A stretch of 39,512 bases of DNA from an uncultured bacterium. Its GTDB lineage: Bacteria; Verrucomicrobiota; Kiritimatiellia; CAIKKV01; CALHGX01. This document shows, one piece after another, positions 33,785-39,512 of this stretch. The notes below the pieces were generated by a model. It was not told the DNA's origin, ran no database searches, and was given only the letters and a program-made list of their open reading frames with translations. Position 1 is the stretch's first letter, and each line of letters begins with the position of its first letter. Position numbers and translations under genes: made by a program. The stretch covers positions 170,837-210,348 of the forward strand of contig CALHGX010000009.1 in NCBI GenBank assembly GCA_938031185.1, in the 5' to 3' direction.

Positions 33785-34900
33785 ATGAGAAGCAACCACT
33801 GTCGCATCCGCCGCGGCGTAGGCCGTTTGGCAGGACTGCTGCTCGCACTTTGCGCCGCGATTCGCACTCGCGCCGACAATGTCCTGCGCATCTACTGGAT
33901 GGACGTCGAGGGCGGCGCCGCCACGCTCGTCGTGACCCCGGCGGGCGAATCCGTCCTGATCGACACCGGCACGAGCGGACGACGGGACGCCCGCCGCATC
34001 GTCCGCCTCGCCCTCGATGTCGCGCGCGTCCAAACCATAGACCACTTGGTCGTGACGCATTCAGACACGGACCACTACGGAGGTGCCTCGGAAATATCGG
34101 AGCGTCTCCCGGTCGGCAGTCTCTACGAACCTCGTGACGCGCACAGAGACGTGCCCCCTTCGGACCCCTATGGCGCCTGGCGCACCCGACAATCCCTGGT
34201 CCGGCTGGCGCCCGGCGACGCCATCCCGCTGCGGCAGCGGGATAACCTTCATCCGCTGACGTTGCAATGTCTGGCCGCCGGAGGCCGCGTGATCGCACCG
34301 CCGCCCAATGCGCCGCCAAATCCCTTGGCGGCTGGCGACCACAACGAGTACCCGGAAGACCGTTCCCGGAACGCAGATTCCATCGTGCTTCTGCTTCGAT
34401 TCGGGGCTTTCACTTTCTACGCCGGCGGCGACTTAACCGGCCGGCTGGAGCGCCAACTCGTGGACCCCGTCAACCTGGTGGGCACCGTGGATGTGTACCA
34501 AGTCTCGCACCATGGACTCGACCTCTCCAATCACCCGCTGCTGGTGAAGTCGCTGGCGCCCACCGTCACGGTAATGAGCAACGGTCCACATAAGGGCTGC
34601 GAACCCAGAACCCGTGCCCTGCTGCGTGCGGTCGAGTCCATCGAGGCGAACTACCAGCTCCACAAGAATCTCGAGCCGGGATCGGACAATACGTCCGAAG
34701 AATTCATTGCCAACACGGGCGATTCCGAGAACTGCGCTGGACACTGGATCGAATTGCACGTGAAGCCCGATAGCCGCTCCTACACCGTGCGCATCCCCGC
34801 CACCGGCCATGCACGCGATTTCGTCACTCGGAATGCCATTCCGGTGTCCGCTGGCGACGGACTTCATACATCATCACCGCCGCCGCCGCCGCCGCGTTGA
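33785..34900 (+). CDS. secreted ComEC-like metallo-beta-lactamase-fold protein
   Basis: This protein of about 371 residues begins with a basic N-region and a hydrophobic stretch (RLAGLLLALCAAI) that looks like a signal peptide, cleaved near RTRADN. The mature part resembles the C-terminal beta-lactamase-like domain of ComEC. It has RIYWMDVEGGAATLVVTPAGESVLIDTG, the metal motif VVTHSDTDHYGGASE, then FTFYAGGDLTGRLE and DVYQVSHHGLDLSNHPLL. It should act outside the cytoplasm, possibly as a nuclease or phosphodiesterase; no ComEC membrane domain is present. The start is the ATG at 33785, with AGGAAAA upstream. The last 77 bases run into the end of the convergent methyltransferase gene, giving a polyproline tail (SPPPPPPPR) antisense to that gene's alanine run. 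Confidence 0.75.
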   Translation: MRSNHCRIRRGVGRLAGLLLALCAAIRTRADNVLRIYWMDVEGGAATLVVTPAGESVLIDTGTSGRRDARRIVRLALDVARVQTIDHLVVTHSDTDHYGGASEISERLPVGSLYEPRDAHRDVPPSDPYGAWRTRQSLVRLAPGDAIPLRQRDNLHPLTLQCLAAGGRVIAPPPNAPPNPLAAGDHNEYPEDRSRNADSIVLLLRFGAFTFYAGGDLTGRLERQLVDPVNLVGTVDVYQVSHHGLDLSNHPLLVKSLAPTVTVMSNGPHKGCEPRTRALLRAVESIEANYQLHKNLEPGSDNTSEEFIANTGDSENCAGHWIELHVKPDSRSYTVRIPATGHARDFVTRNAIPVSAGDGLHTSSPPPPPPR

Positions 34901-35582
34901 GCGAGCCGACCCGACCGCGCATGGGAATCCGCGCCAAGTGGTCACACCGGGCCCGAACCAATCTCGTCAGCCCTTCGCCCTCGCCACCGATGACCAAACC
35001 GACGGCGTCTCGGTAGTCCAACGCGGTATAGGGTGCCGCTTCAGGAAACGGATGCAGTCCGGTCAGCCACACCCCCATTTCCTTCAAGCGTCGCATGGCC
35101 TCCGCCAGATTCACCACCCTCGCCACCCGCAAATGCTCGCATGCGCCGGCCGAGGCCCGCACCACCGCTGGCGTTATTTCCGCCGCCCGGTCCTTTGGAA
35201 TCAACGCGCCGTGCGCGCCGGCCGCCTCCGCCGTCCGCAGAATCGAGCCAAGATTCTGCGGGTCCTGAATATGATCGAGCAGCAAGAGAAAAGGCGGCTC
35301 GCCCTCCGCCGTCGGCCGCGTCATCTCCTCCCACGGCGCGTAGGAATAGGGCCCTACCTCCAGCGCCACACCCTGGTGATGGCCGGCATGCGTCAGCCGA
35401 TCCATGTCCCGCGTTTCGCATCGTTCCAACCGCAGTCCCCTCTGTTCGGCCAACCGAAGAATCTCGGCCGCCACCCCTGTCAACTGAACGGAACCGGCCA
35501 CTCGCAAAACGCGCATTTCACGCCGTGAAGCCCGCAGCGCCTCCAAAACCGGCTGCCGGCCGTATAGCAGCTCCCAATTCAC
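34824..35582 (-). CDS. SpoU/TrmH-family RNA 2'-O-methyltransferase (second RlmB-like paralogue)
   Basis: This 252-residue SPOUT methyltransferase has an N-terminal substrate-binding domain starting MNWELLYGRQPVLEALRASRREM. Its three SPOUT motifs are LDHIQDPQNLGSILRTAEAAG, LVIGGEGEGLTRLVRARCD and RIPMRGRVGSLNAAAAAAVMMYEVRRQR. The order and spacing match RlmB and TrmH relatives that methylate ribose 2'-OH groups of rRNA or tRNA. It differs clearly from the paralogue at 6416-7204 (for example GGEGEGL instead of GNEGAGI), so the two probably modify different nucleotides. The ATG at 35582 overlaps the bioA stop by four bases. Its last 77 bases overlap the end of the opposing secreted hydrolase gene. 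Confidence 0.87.
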   Translation of the reverse strand: MNWELLYGRQPVLEALRASRREMRVLRVAGSVQLTGVAAEILRLAEQRGLRLERCETRDMDRLTHAGHHQGVALEVGPYSYAPWEEMTRPTAEGEPPFLLLLDHIQDPQNLGSILRTAEAAGAHGALIPKDRAAEITPAVVRASAGACEHLRVARVVNLAEAMRRLKEMGVWLTGLHPFPEAAPYTALDYRDAVGLVIGGEGEGLTRLVRARCDHLARIPMRGRVGSLNAAAAAAVMMYEVRRQRTPEWHSE

Positions 35583-36910
35583 TGGTCCTCCGTCGCCGCC
35601 ACGGCCTCCGCCAGCCGGTCAACCAGATCATCCAACGCCGCCTCGTCAATCGTCAGCGGCGGCATCAAATAGACCACGGGGCCGAGCGGACGGATCAAAA
35701 CGCCTTGGGCCCGCAGATGATCCCGAATCCGAGTGGCGCGCGCCTCCGCCTCTGCCGCCCGGCGTGCCGTCAGCTCCACCGCGCCGATCATGCCCAGTGT
35801 GCGCACATCGCGCACCCCCGGCTGCCCGGTCATCGCGCGCATTCGCCTTGCCATCCGTTCCCCCATCCGCTCCGCGCGCCGCACGATCTGCTCCTCCTCA
35901 TAAACGCGCAACGTCTCCAAGGCGGCCGCCGCCGCGATGGGATTCCCGGAAAATGTGTGGCCGTGGTAGAAGGTCAAGTCCATCCGCGGCGTGTCCCTGA
36001 AAAGCTCATATATCTCCTCCTTTACAATGGTGGCGCTCAAAGGCAGATAGCCCGCGGCCAGCCCCTTGCCCATGCACACGATGTCCGCGGCCACATCGGC
36101 GTGATTGCAGGCCAGCATCCGGCCGGTGCGCCCCATGCCCACGGCGACCTCGTCGGCAATCAAAAGAATGTCGTGCTCGGCGCACAGTTCCGCCAGCCGG
36201 GCCAAATACCCCGACGAATATATCTTCATGCCCCCCGCCCCCAGGCACAGGGGCTCCACAATCACCGCCGCCAGCTCCGGCCCGAAGTTCCGGATGATCT
36301 CGCGCATCGAAATCAGGCACTCCTGCGCGCAGCGGTCCGGCGTGGTTCCGCGCGCGCAGGTGCTACAACAGGGGGCCTCTGCTTGATACACAGGAAACAG
36401 CACCGGCTTGAACGGACGATGAAAGTGCTCCAGATAACCCACCGCCACCGCGCCCAACGTGTCGCCATGATACGCGCCTTCCAGCGCCACGAATTTGCAG
36501 CGCTTGGTTTCCCCCAGGCTATACGCGCGATGCAGCGCAATCTTCAGCGCCGCTTCGACGGCCGACGAGCCGTCACTCGCAAACAAGACGCGGCGCCGAT
36601 CGGGGAACAAGCCGCAGAGCCGCTCCGCCAATTCCAGCGCGCGGGGATGCGACAGATGGCCCAGTATGCTGTGCTGCAGCTCGCCGGCCTGACGACGAAT
36701 CGCCTCCACCACCCGCAGGTGCCCATGCCCCAGATTGCAGGCCCACCAGGAAGAGATGGCGTCCACATAGCGGCGCCCTTCCTGGTCCCAGAGATAAATC
36801 CCCTCCCCGCGCTTCATGACCGGCAGTCCCGCGTCCACCGCCGAATGGCGCGTATAGGGATGCCAGATCAAATCCTCCCGAACCCCGGCCGCTCCCGCCC
36901 CTTTGTCCAT
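35579..36910 (-). CDS. bioA: adenosylmethionine-8-amino-7-oxononanoate aminotransferase
   Basis: This 443-residue class III PLP aminotransferase makes diaminopelargonate for biotin, normally using S-adenosylmethionine as amino donor. The BioA start LIWHPYTRHSAV is present. Then come DAISSWWACNLGHGH, FASDGSSAVEAALKIALH, EGAYHGDTLGAVAVGYLEHFH, ILLIADEVAVGMGRTG (PLP aspartate), CMGKGLAAGYLPLSATIV (PLP lysine) and FYHGHTFSGNPIAAAAAL. A cysteine-rich segment (PCCSTCARGTTPDRCAQEC) lies where many BioA proteins have a similar insert. The ATG at 36910 has AGGAGG seven bases upstream; the longer frame to 36976 would run into the neighbouring gene. No bioB, bioD or bioF is in the window, so it stands apart from the rest of the pathway. 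Confidence 0.93.
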   Translation of the reverse strand: MDKGAGAAGVREDLIWHPYTRHSAVDAGLPVMKRGEGIYLWDQEGRRYVDAISSWWACNLGHGHLRVVEAIRRQAGELQHSILGHLSHPRALELAERLCGLFPDRRRVLFASDGSSAVEAALKIALHRAYSLGETKRCKFVALEGAYHGDTLGAVAVGYLEHFHRPFKPVLFPVYQAEAPCCSTCARGTTPDRCAQECLISMREIIRNFGPELAAVIVEPLCLGAGGMKIYSSGYLARLAELCAEHDILLIADEVAVGMGRTGRMLACNHADVAADIVCMGKGLAAGYLPLSATIVKEEIYELFRDTPRMDLTFYHGHTFSGNPIAAAAALETLRVYEEEQIVRRAERMGERMARRMRAMTGQPGVRDVRTLGMIGAVELTARRAAEAEARATRIRDHLRAQGVLIRPLGPVVYLMPPLTIDEAALDDLVDRLAEAVAATEDQ

Positions 36911-36951
36911 GCGGCCACCTCCTTTGCTCCAGTTTGCGCCGCATTGATCCG

Positions 36952-37314
36952 TCACGTCGCACGGAGCAGCCGCCACGGATCCCGTAGCCGCCCCCCAGAA
37001 AAAAACACCCCTTCTTCCGCCAACAGCTGTTCTTTCTTCATCACCGCCGCGCCATCCTTGCGGCCTTCAAACCCGCCGAGGCTTCCATCCGCCGCAATAA
37101 CACGATGACAGGGCACCATCGGCGCGACAGGGTTGCGCTTCAATGCTTGCCCAACCGCCCGTGCGGAACCGCAGCCGATCTGCTGCGCCACCCATCCGTA
37201 GCTTGCCACGCGCCCCGCCGGAATGCGCCGCACCGCTGTGTACACCCTGCGATCGAAAGCCGTCATGGCAGGCCATCCGTATCGCATGCCGTTCGATAAA
37301 CCATGGGATGTCAT
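36952..37314 (-). CDS. ogt: Ogt/ATL-like methylated-DNA cysteine methyltransferase domain protein
   Basis: This 120-residue protein is the DNA-binding and active-site domain of O6-alkylguanine-DNA alkyltransferases. It contains FDRRVYTAVRRIPAGRVASYGWVAQQIG, SARAVGQALKRNPVAPMVPCHRVIAADG and LGGFEGRKDGAAVMKKEQLLAEEG. The alkyl-accepting cysteine is present in PCHRV, so it is probably an active acceptor and not an ATL protein with tryptophan there. The usual N-terminal domain of longer Ogt proteins is missing, making it the short single-domain form. The start at ATG 37314 overlaps the comF stop (ATGA). It repairs alkylated guanine; its expression is probably coupled to comF. Confidence 0.88.
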   Translation of the reverse strand: MTSHGLSNGMRYGWPAMTAFDRRVYTAVRRIPAGRVASYGWVAQQIGCGSARAVGQALKRNPVAPMVPCHRVIAADGSLGGFEGRKDGAAVMKKEQLLAEEGVFFSGGRLRDPWRLLRAT

Positions 37315-38036
37315 CCCCGCGCCACCGTGACAACGCAAACGGTTGCGGCCCCAGCCTCTTTCATCGCCCGGGCGCATTCATCCACAGTCGCGCCCGTTGT
37401 CATCACGTCGTCCACCAGCAGAAACCGCCGCCCGCGCACCCATTCAACCGCCGTGACGACGAACGCGCCTCGCACGTTCTGCCGGCGCGCTCGAGCGGAC
37501 AGCGCCGTCTGGGTCGATGTCGCGCGCCGCCGCTCGATACACCGCGTGGCCAGCGGCAGCCGCAACAACCTGCTCAAATCCTCCGCCAGCAATTCCGCCT
37601 GATTGTAGGTTCGCTCCCGACGCTTTCGCCGATGCAGCGGCACGAAGGCGACGGCGTCAAACGGCTCGGCGGCATAATGCGTTCGAACGCACGCCCCAAG
37701 CAAGTCCGCGAAATCGCGGCTCAAATGAGTCTCCCGCCCATACTTGAACCGCTGCAGCGCCTCGCGAATGGGGCCGCGATAACGCACGGCCGACCGGGCC
37801 CGTTCAAAGGCGGGCGTGCGCTCAACGCAGGCCGCGCACCGAAACAAGCCGGTCACATCGCCCTCCACAGGGTCGCCGCAACATTCACAGTAAGGCGGAC
37901 GGATAAACGGCAGGGCCGCGCGGCAATCCCAGCATAAGTGCGATCCCTCGCGCCCGACGCGACCGCCACAAGCGCTGCAAACCTTCGGATAGACGAGGTC
38001 TGCCAAGACCGCAACGCCCTCTTGCATCCAGCGCAT
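37311..38036 (-). CDS. comF: ComF family phosphoribosyltransferase-like protein
   Basis: This 241-residue protein is a ComF/GntX-type relative linked to DNA uptake or use. Two N-terminal zinc-binding clusters are visible: CSACG (C20, C23) with CWDC (C35, C38), and CECCGD (C50-C53) with CAAC (C67, C70). The C-terminal phosphoribosyltransferase domain has the FDAVAFVPLHRRKRRERTYNQAELLAEDL stretch typical of ComF and the PRPP motif FLLVDDVMTTGATVDECARAMKEAG. The ATG at 38036 is used, with AAGGGGG upstream; ATG 38027 is a close alternative. The frame open back to 38555 has no family similarity there. The start is 23 bases after the mtnP stop. Confidence 0.87.
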   Translation of the reverse strand: MRWMQEGVAVLADLVYPKVCSACGGRVGREGSHLCWDCRAALPFIRPPYCECCGDPVEGDVTGLFRCAACVERTPAFERARSAVRYRGPIREALQRFKYGRETHLSRDFADLLGACVRTHYAAEPFDAVAFVPLHRRKRRERTYNQAELLAEDLSRLLRLPLATRCIERRRATSTQTALSARARRQNVRGAFVVTAVEWVRGRRFLLVDDVMTTGATVDECARAMKEAGAATVCVVTVARG

Positions 38037-38059
38037 GCGCCCCCTTCGTTCGGCGATCC

Positions 38060-38947
38060 TCAAGCGCGGGGCAGGTACGGCCGCAGAATCGGCCGCAACG
38101 CTTCTATCGTCTCCTGCGGCGCCCGGGCTAAATCCGTCACCACCGCATTCCGGAGCGCCCCGGCGCAGCCACAGCGCCGCGCCCCAGGCGGATGCTCCGC
38201 CAGTTTTCGCAAAACCCGCTGCGCAAGACGGGTGTTCAAACGCAGCGTTTCGAGAATCATCGCCACGTTGACTTCCTCTTCCGCCACATGCCAGCAGTCG
38301 TAGTCCGTAACCATGGCCATCGGCTGGTAGCACAGCTCCGCCTCGCGGCATAGCTTGGCCTCCGGCAGGCTCGTCATGCCGATCACGTCGAACCCAAGCC
38401 GGCGATAGACGCCCGATTCGGCCTTGGTGGAGAACGCCGGCCCTTCCATGCAAACATAGGTTCCCCCCGATACAATTCGCACACCTCGATCCTCTTCCGA
38501 TTCGGCGACCGCCTCGTTCAAAACGCGGGCCAGCGCGTTTCGCAACACGGCGCACGTGGGCTCTCCAAAAGACACATGCGCCACGATGCCCCGTCCGAAA
38601 AACGTGTGCGCGGCGCCGCCTTTGGTGCGGTCAAAATACTGATCCGGCAACACAACATCCCGCGGCCGAAGGTTCTCCCGCAAACTGCCCACCGCGCTAA
38701 CCGACACCACGCATTCGACCCCCAGGCTTTTCAGGGCATGAATATTCGCACGGTGATTGATCTCGGAAGGCAGCAGACGGTGGCCCCGGCCATGACGCGG
38801 GAGGAAAAACACCTCGGCCATCCCCAGTTGGCCGGCGATGATGACATCCGAAGGGGCGCCGAATGGCGTAGACATCTCAATGGTCCGAACCGCATGAAGT
38901 CCATCCATTTCATACAAGCCGCTGCCGCCGATAATGCCAAGCCTCAT
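38060..38947 (-). CDS. mtnP: S-methyl-5'-thioadenosine phosphorylase
   Basis: This 295-residue enzyme splits methylthioadenosine with phosphate into adenine and methylthioribose-1-phosphate, feeding methionine salvage. It opens RLGIIGGSGLYEMDGL and continues HGRGHRLLPSEINHRANIHALKSLGVE, VSVSAVGSLRENLRPRDVVLPDQYFDRTKG, TYVCMEGPAFSTKAESGVYRRLGFDVIGMTSLPEAKLCREAELCY and AMVTDYDCWHVAEEEV. The TDYDCW motif matches MTA phosphorylases (human MTAP has the same run), whereas purine nucleoside phosphorylases differ here. The ATG at 38947 has GGGGAG just upstream. It begins 33 bases after the 3' end of tRNA-Lys and may share its transcript. No mtnA is in the window. Confidence 0.92.
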   Translation of the reverse strand: MRLGIIGGSGLYEMDGLHAVRTIEMSTPFGAPSDVIIAGQLGMAEVFFLPRHGRGHRLLPSEINHRANIHALKSLGVECVVSVSAVGSLRENLRPRDVVLPDQYFDRTKGGAAHTFFGRGIVAHVSFGEPTCAVLRNALARVLNEAVAESEEDRGVRIVSGGTYVCMEGPAFSTKAESGVYRRLGFDVIGMTSLPEAKLCREAELCYQPMAMVTDYDCWHVAEEEVNVAMILETLRLNTRLAQRVLRKLAEHPPGARRCGCAGALRNAVVTDLARAPQETIEALRPILRPYLPRA

Positions 38948-38980
38948 GCATCTCCCCGCTCTCTGACGCTCAACGCCTGT

Positions 38981-39056
38981 TGGTAGGCCGTCCGGGATTC
39001 GAACCCGGGACCCCTTGATTAAAAGTCAAGTGCTCTACCGACTGAGCTAACGGCCT
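38981..39056 (-). tRNA. tRNA-Lys (anticodon TTT), CCA encoded
   Basis: The minus strand reads as a complete cloverleaf. The acceptor stem AGGCCGT pairs with ACGGCCT over seven bases. The D arm is TAGCTCAGTCGGTAGAGCA. The anticodon stem TTGA/TCAA encloses the loop CTTTTAA with anticodon TTT. The T arm is CCGGG-TTCGAAT-CCCGG. The discriminator is A, followed by a genomically encoded CCA (38981-38983). It reads AAA and AAG. The gene is the first element of the minus-strand run leading into mtnP 33 bases downstream. A candidate promoter lies about 100 bases upstream. Confidence 0.97.
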
Positions 39057-39156
39057 GTTGCGCGACGCCGGGCTTTTCCGACAAACAGGCCAAGCACGAG
39101 CCCCTGCGCGGACGCCGGCGCTTGCGTTGGCCCTCCCCTGCCGCAAAACGAGCCTG

Positions 39157-39185
39157 ACCTTAGAAGATGCGCTCCGCGAAGTCAA
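39157..39185 (-). promoter_or_regulatory. candidate promoter for tRNA-Lys
   Basis: TTGACT (39180-39185) and TAAGGT (39157-39162) on the minus strand are 17 bases apart. The -35 matches five of six positions; the -10 keeps the key first T, second A and last T. Expected transcription starts near 39150, giving a leader of about 94 bases before the tRNA. Confidence 0.42.
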
Positions 39186-39345
39186 CGGCCGGCACTCTGC
39201 GATCTTCTGGCCGTGGGCCCCTCCTCTACCCGTCCGCCCGCGGCTTTCAACAGGACTTGACGCGCCTTTGTGAATCCATCAGGATGCGCTCGCCTGCTAG
39301 GCGGGCGCGCAAACAATCTCGGGACCATTCAATAAGGGTGCCAAC

Positions 39346-39512
39346 GTGAGCAAGACGCGACGAAAAGGACTTGTCATGCTGATTATCGCCGGATGCGTTT
39401 GGACGCTCCGAGCAAACGCCGAAGGTATTGGGCTCCAGGTGGGAGACACGGCGGAGCCGGGCCGCCCGGATTATTTCGACCTCACCTTTGGCGGGGTGTC
39501 GGGAGAAAGCCG
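39346..39512 (+). CDS. exported protein, N-terminal part (cut by window edge)
   Basis: A frame open to the window end starts at GTG 39346 and encodes MSKTRRKGLVMLIIAGCVWT followed by LRANAEGIGLQVGDTAEPGRP and on. The start looks like a signal peptide: basic residues, a short hydrophobic run, then ANA as a signal peptidase I site. IAGC could instead be a lipobox, so the two cannot be separated. AAGGG lies about seven bases before the GTG. An ATG at 39376 with AAGGA upstream is an alternative but would lose the basic residues. Only about 55 codons are visible, so no family can be named. Confidence 0.6.
   Translation, partial: MSKTRRKGLVMLIIAGCVWTLRANAEGIGLQVGDTAEPGRPDYFDLTFGGVSGES

Noticed and set aside
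35033-37108. 691-residue open frame on the plus strand
   Set aside because: It lies wholly opposite bioA, the second SpoU gene and part of ogt, all of which have strong family motifs. Its translation is Pro/Arg/His-rich with no domain and no ribosome site, as expected for GC-rich antisense.

Overview
The window is GC-rich bacterial chromosome, densely packed with genes on both strands. It holds about 40 protein-coding genes, one tRNA gene and a partial gene at the right edge. I see no insertion sequence, prophage, CRISPR array or rRNA. The gene set suggests a diderm bacterium: a Skp/OmpH-like envelope protein, lipoprotein-type signals, and PilB/PilT type IV pilus ATPases. It also carries anaerobic-type metabolism (indolepyruvate:ferredoxin oxidoreductase and NifU/NifS-type Fe-S assembly) and a complete bacterial DNA topoisomerase VI pair. 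A deep lineage such as the PVC/Kiritimatiellota region of the tree would fit, but that placement is inference; no marker gene here fixes it.

Layout, left to right. (1) 95-6421, plus strand: a housekeeping run of mtaB-like tRNA methylthiotransferase, proS, DAHP synthase, an HU/IHF protein, hisS and a glyoxalase-II-like hydrolase, with tightly coupled starts. (2) 12105-6416, minus strand: a small membrane coiled-coil protein, a large double transglutaminase-like protein, a small HMA-fold lipoprotein, xerC/D, rnc, a Skp-like membrane protein and an RlmB-type rRNA methyltransferase. (3) 12106-12552: the largest gap, apparently non-coding. (4) 12553-14765, plus: a Gfo/Idh/MocA oxidoreductase with a sugar isomerase/epimerase, probably a sugar or polyol catabolic pair. 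(5) 19803-14775, minus: nifU-nifS-iorA-iorB-amidohydrolase, in which the Fe-S genes sit directly upstream of the Fe-S enzyme.

(6) 20030-25952, plus: acyl-CoA dehydrogenase, a HAD phosphatase with a membrane tail, proC, then top6B and top6A. (7) 33610-25991, minus: an ACT-domain regulator, pilB-pilT-pilB, trxB, a TatD/EboB-like hydrolase and two small membrane proteins. (8) 33785-34900, plus: a secreted ComEC-like metallo-beta-lactamase-fold protein. (9) 39056-34824, minus: tRNA-Lys followed closely by mtnP, comF, an Ogt/ATL-like gene, bioA and a second RlmB-type methyltransferase. (10) 39346-39512, plus: the start of an exported protein cut by the window edge.

The points most worth following are the bacterial topoisomerase VI pair next to proC, the three tandem pilus ATPase genes, the IorA that lacks its usual C-terminal ferredoxin domain, and the double transglutaminase-like protein whose second domain has lost its nucleophile. 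In addition, all four tail-to-tail gene junctions overlap or lie within 40 bases of each other, with no recognisable intrinsic terminator. All functional calls come from reading motifs and lengths; no database search was possible.
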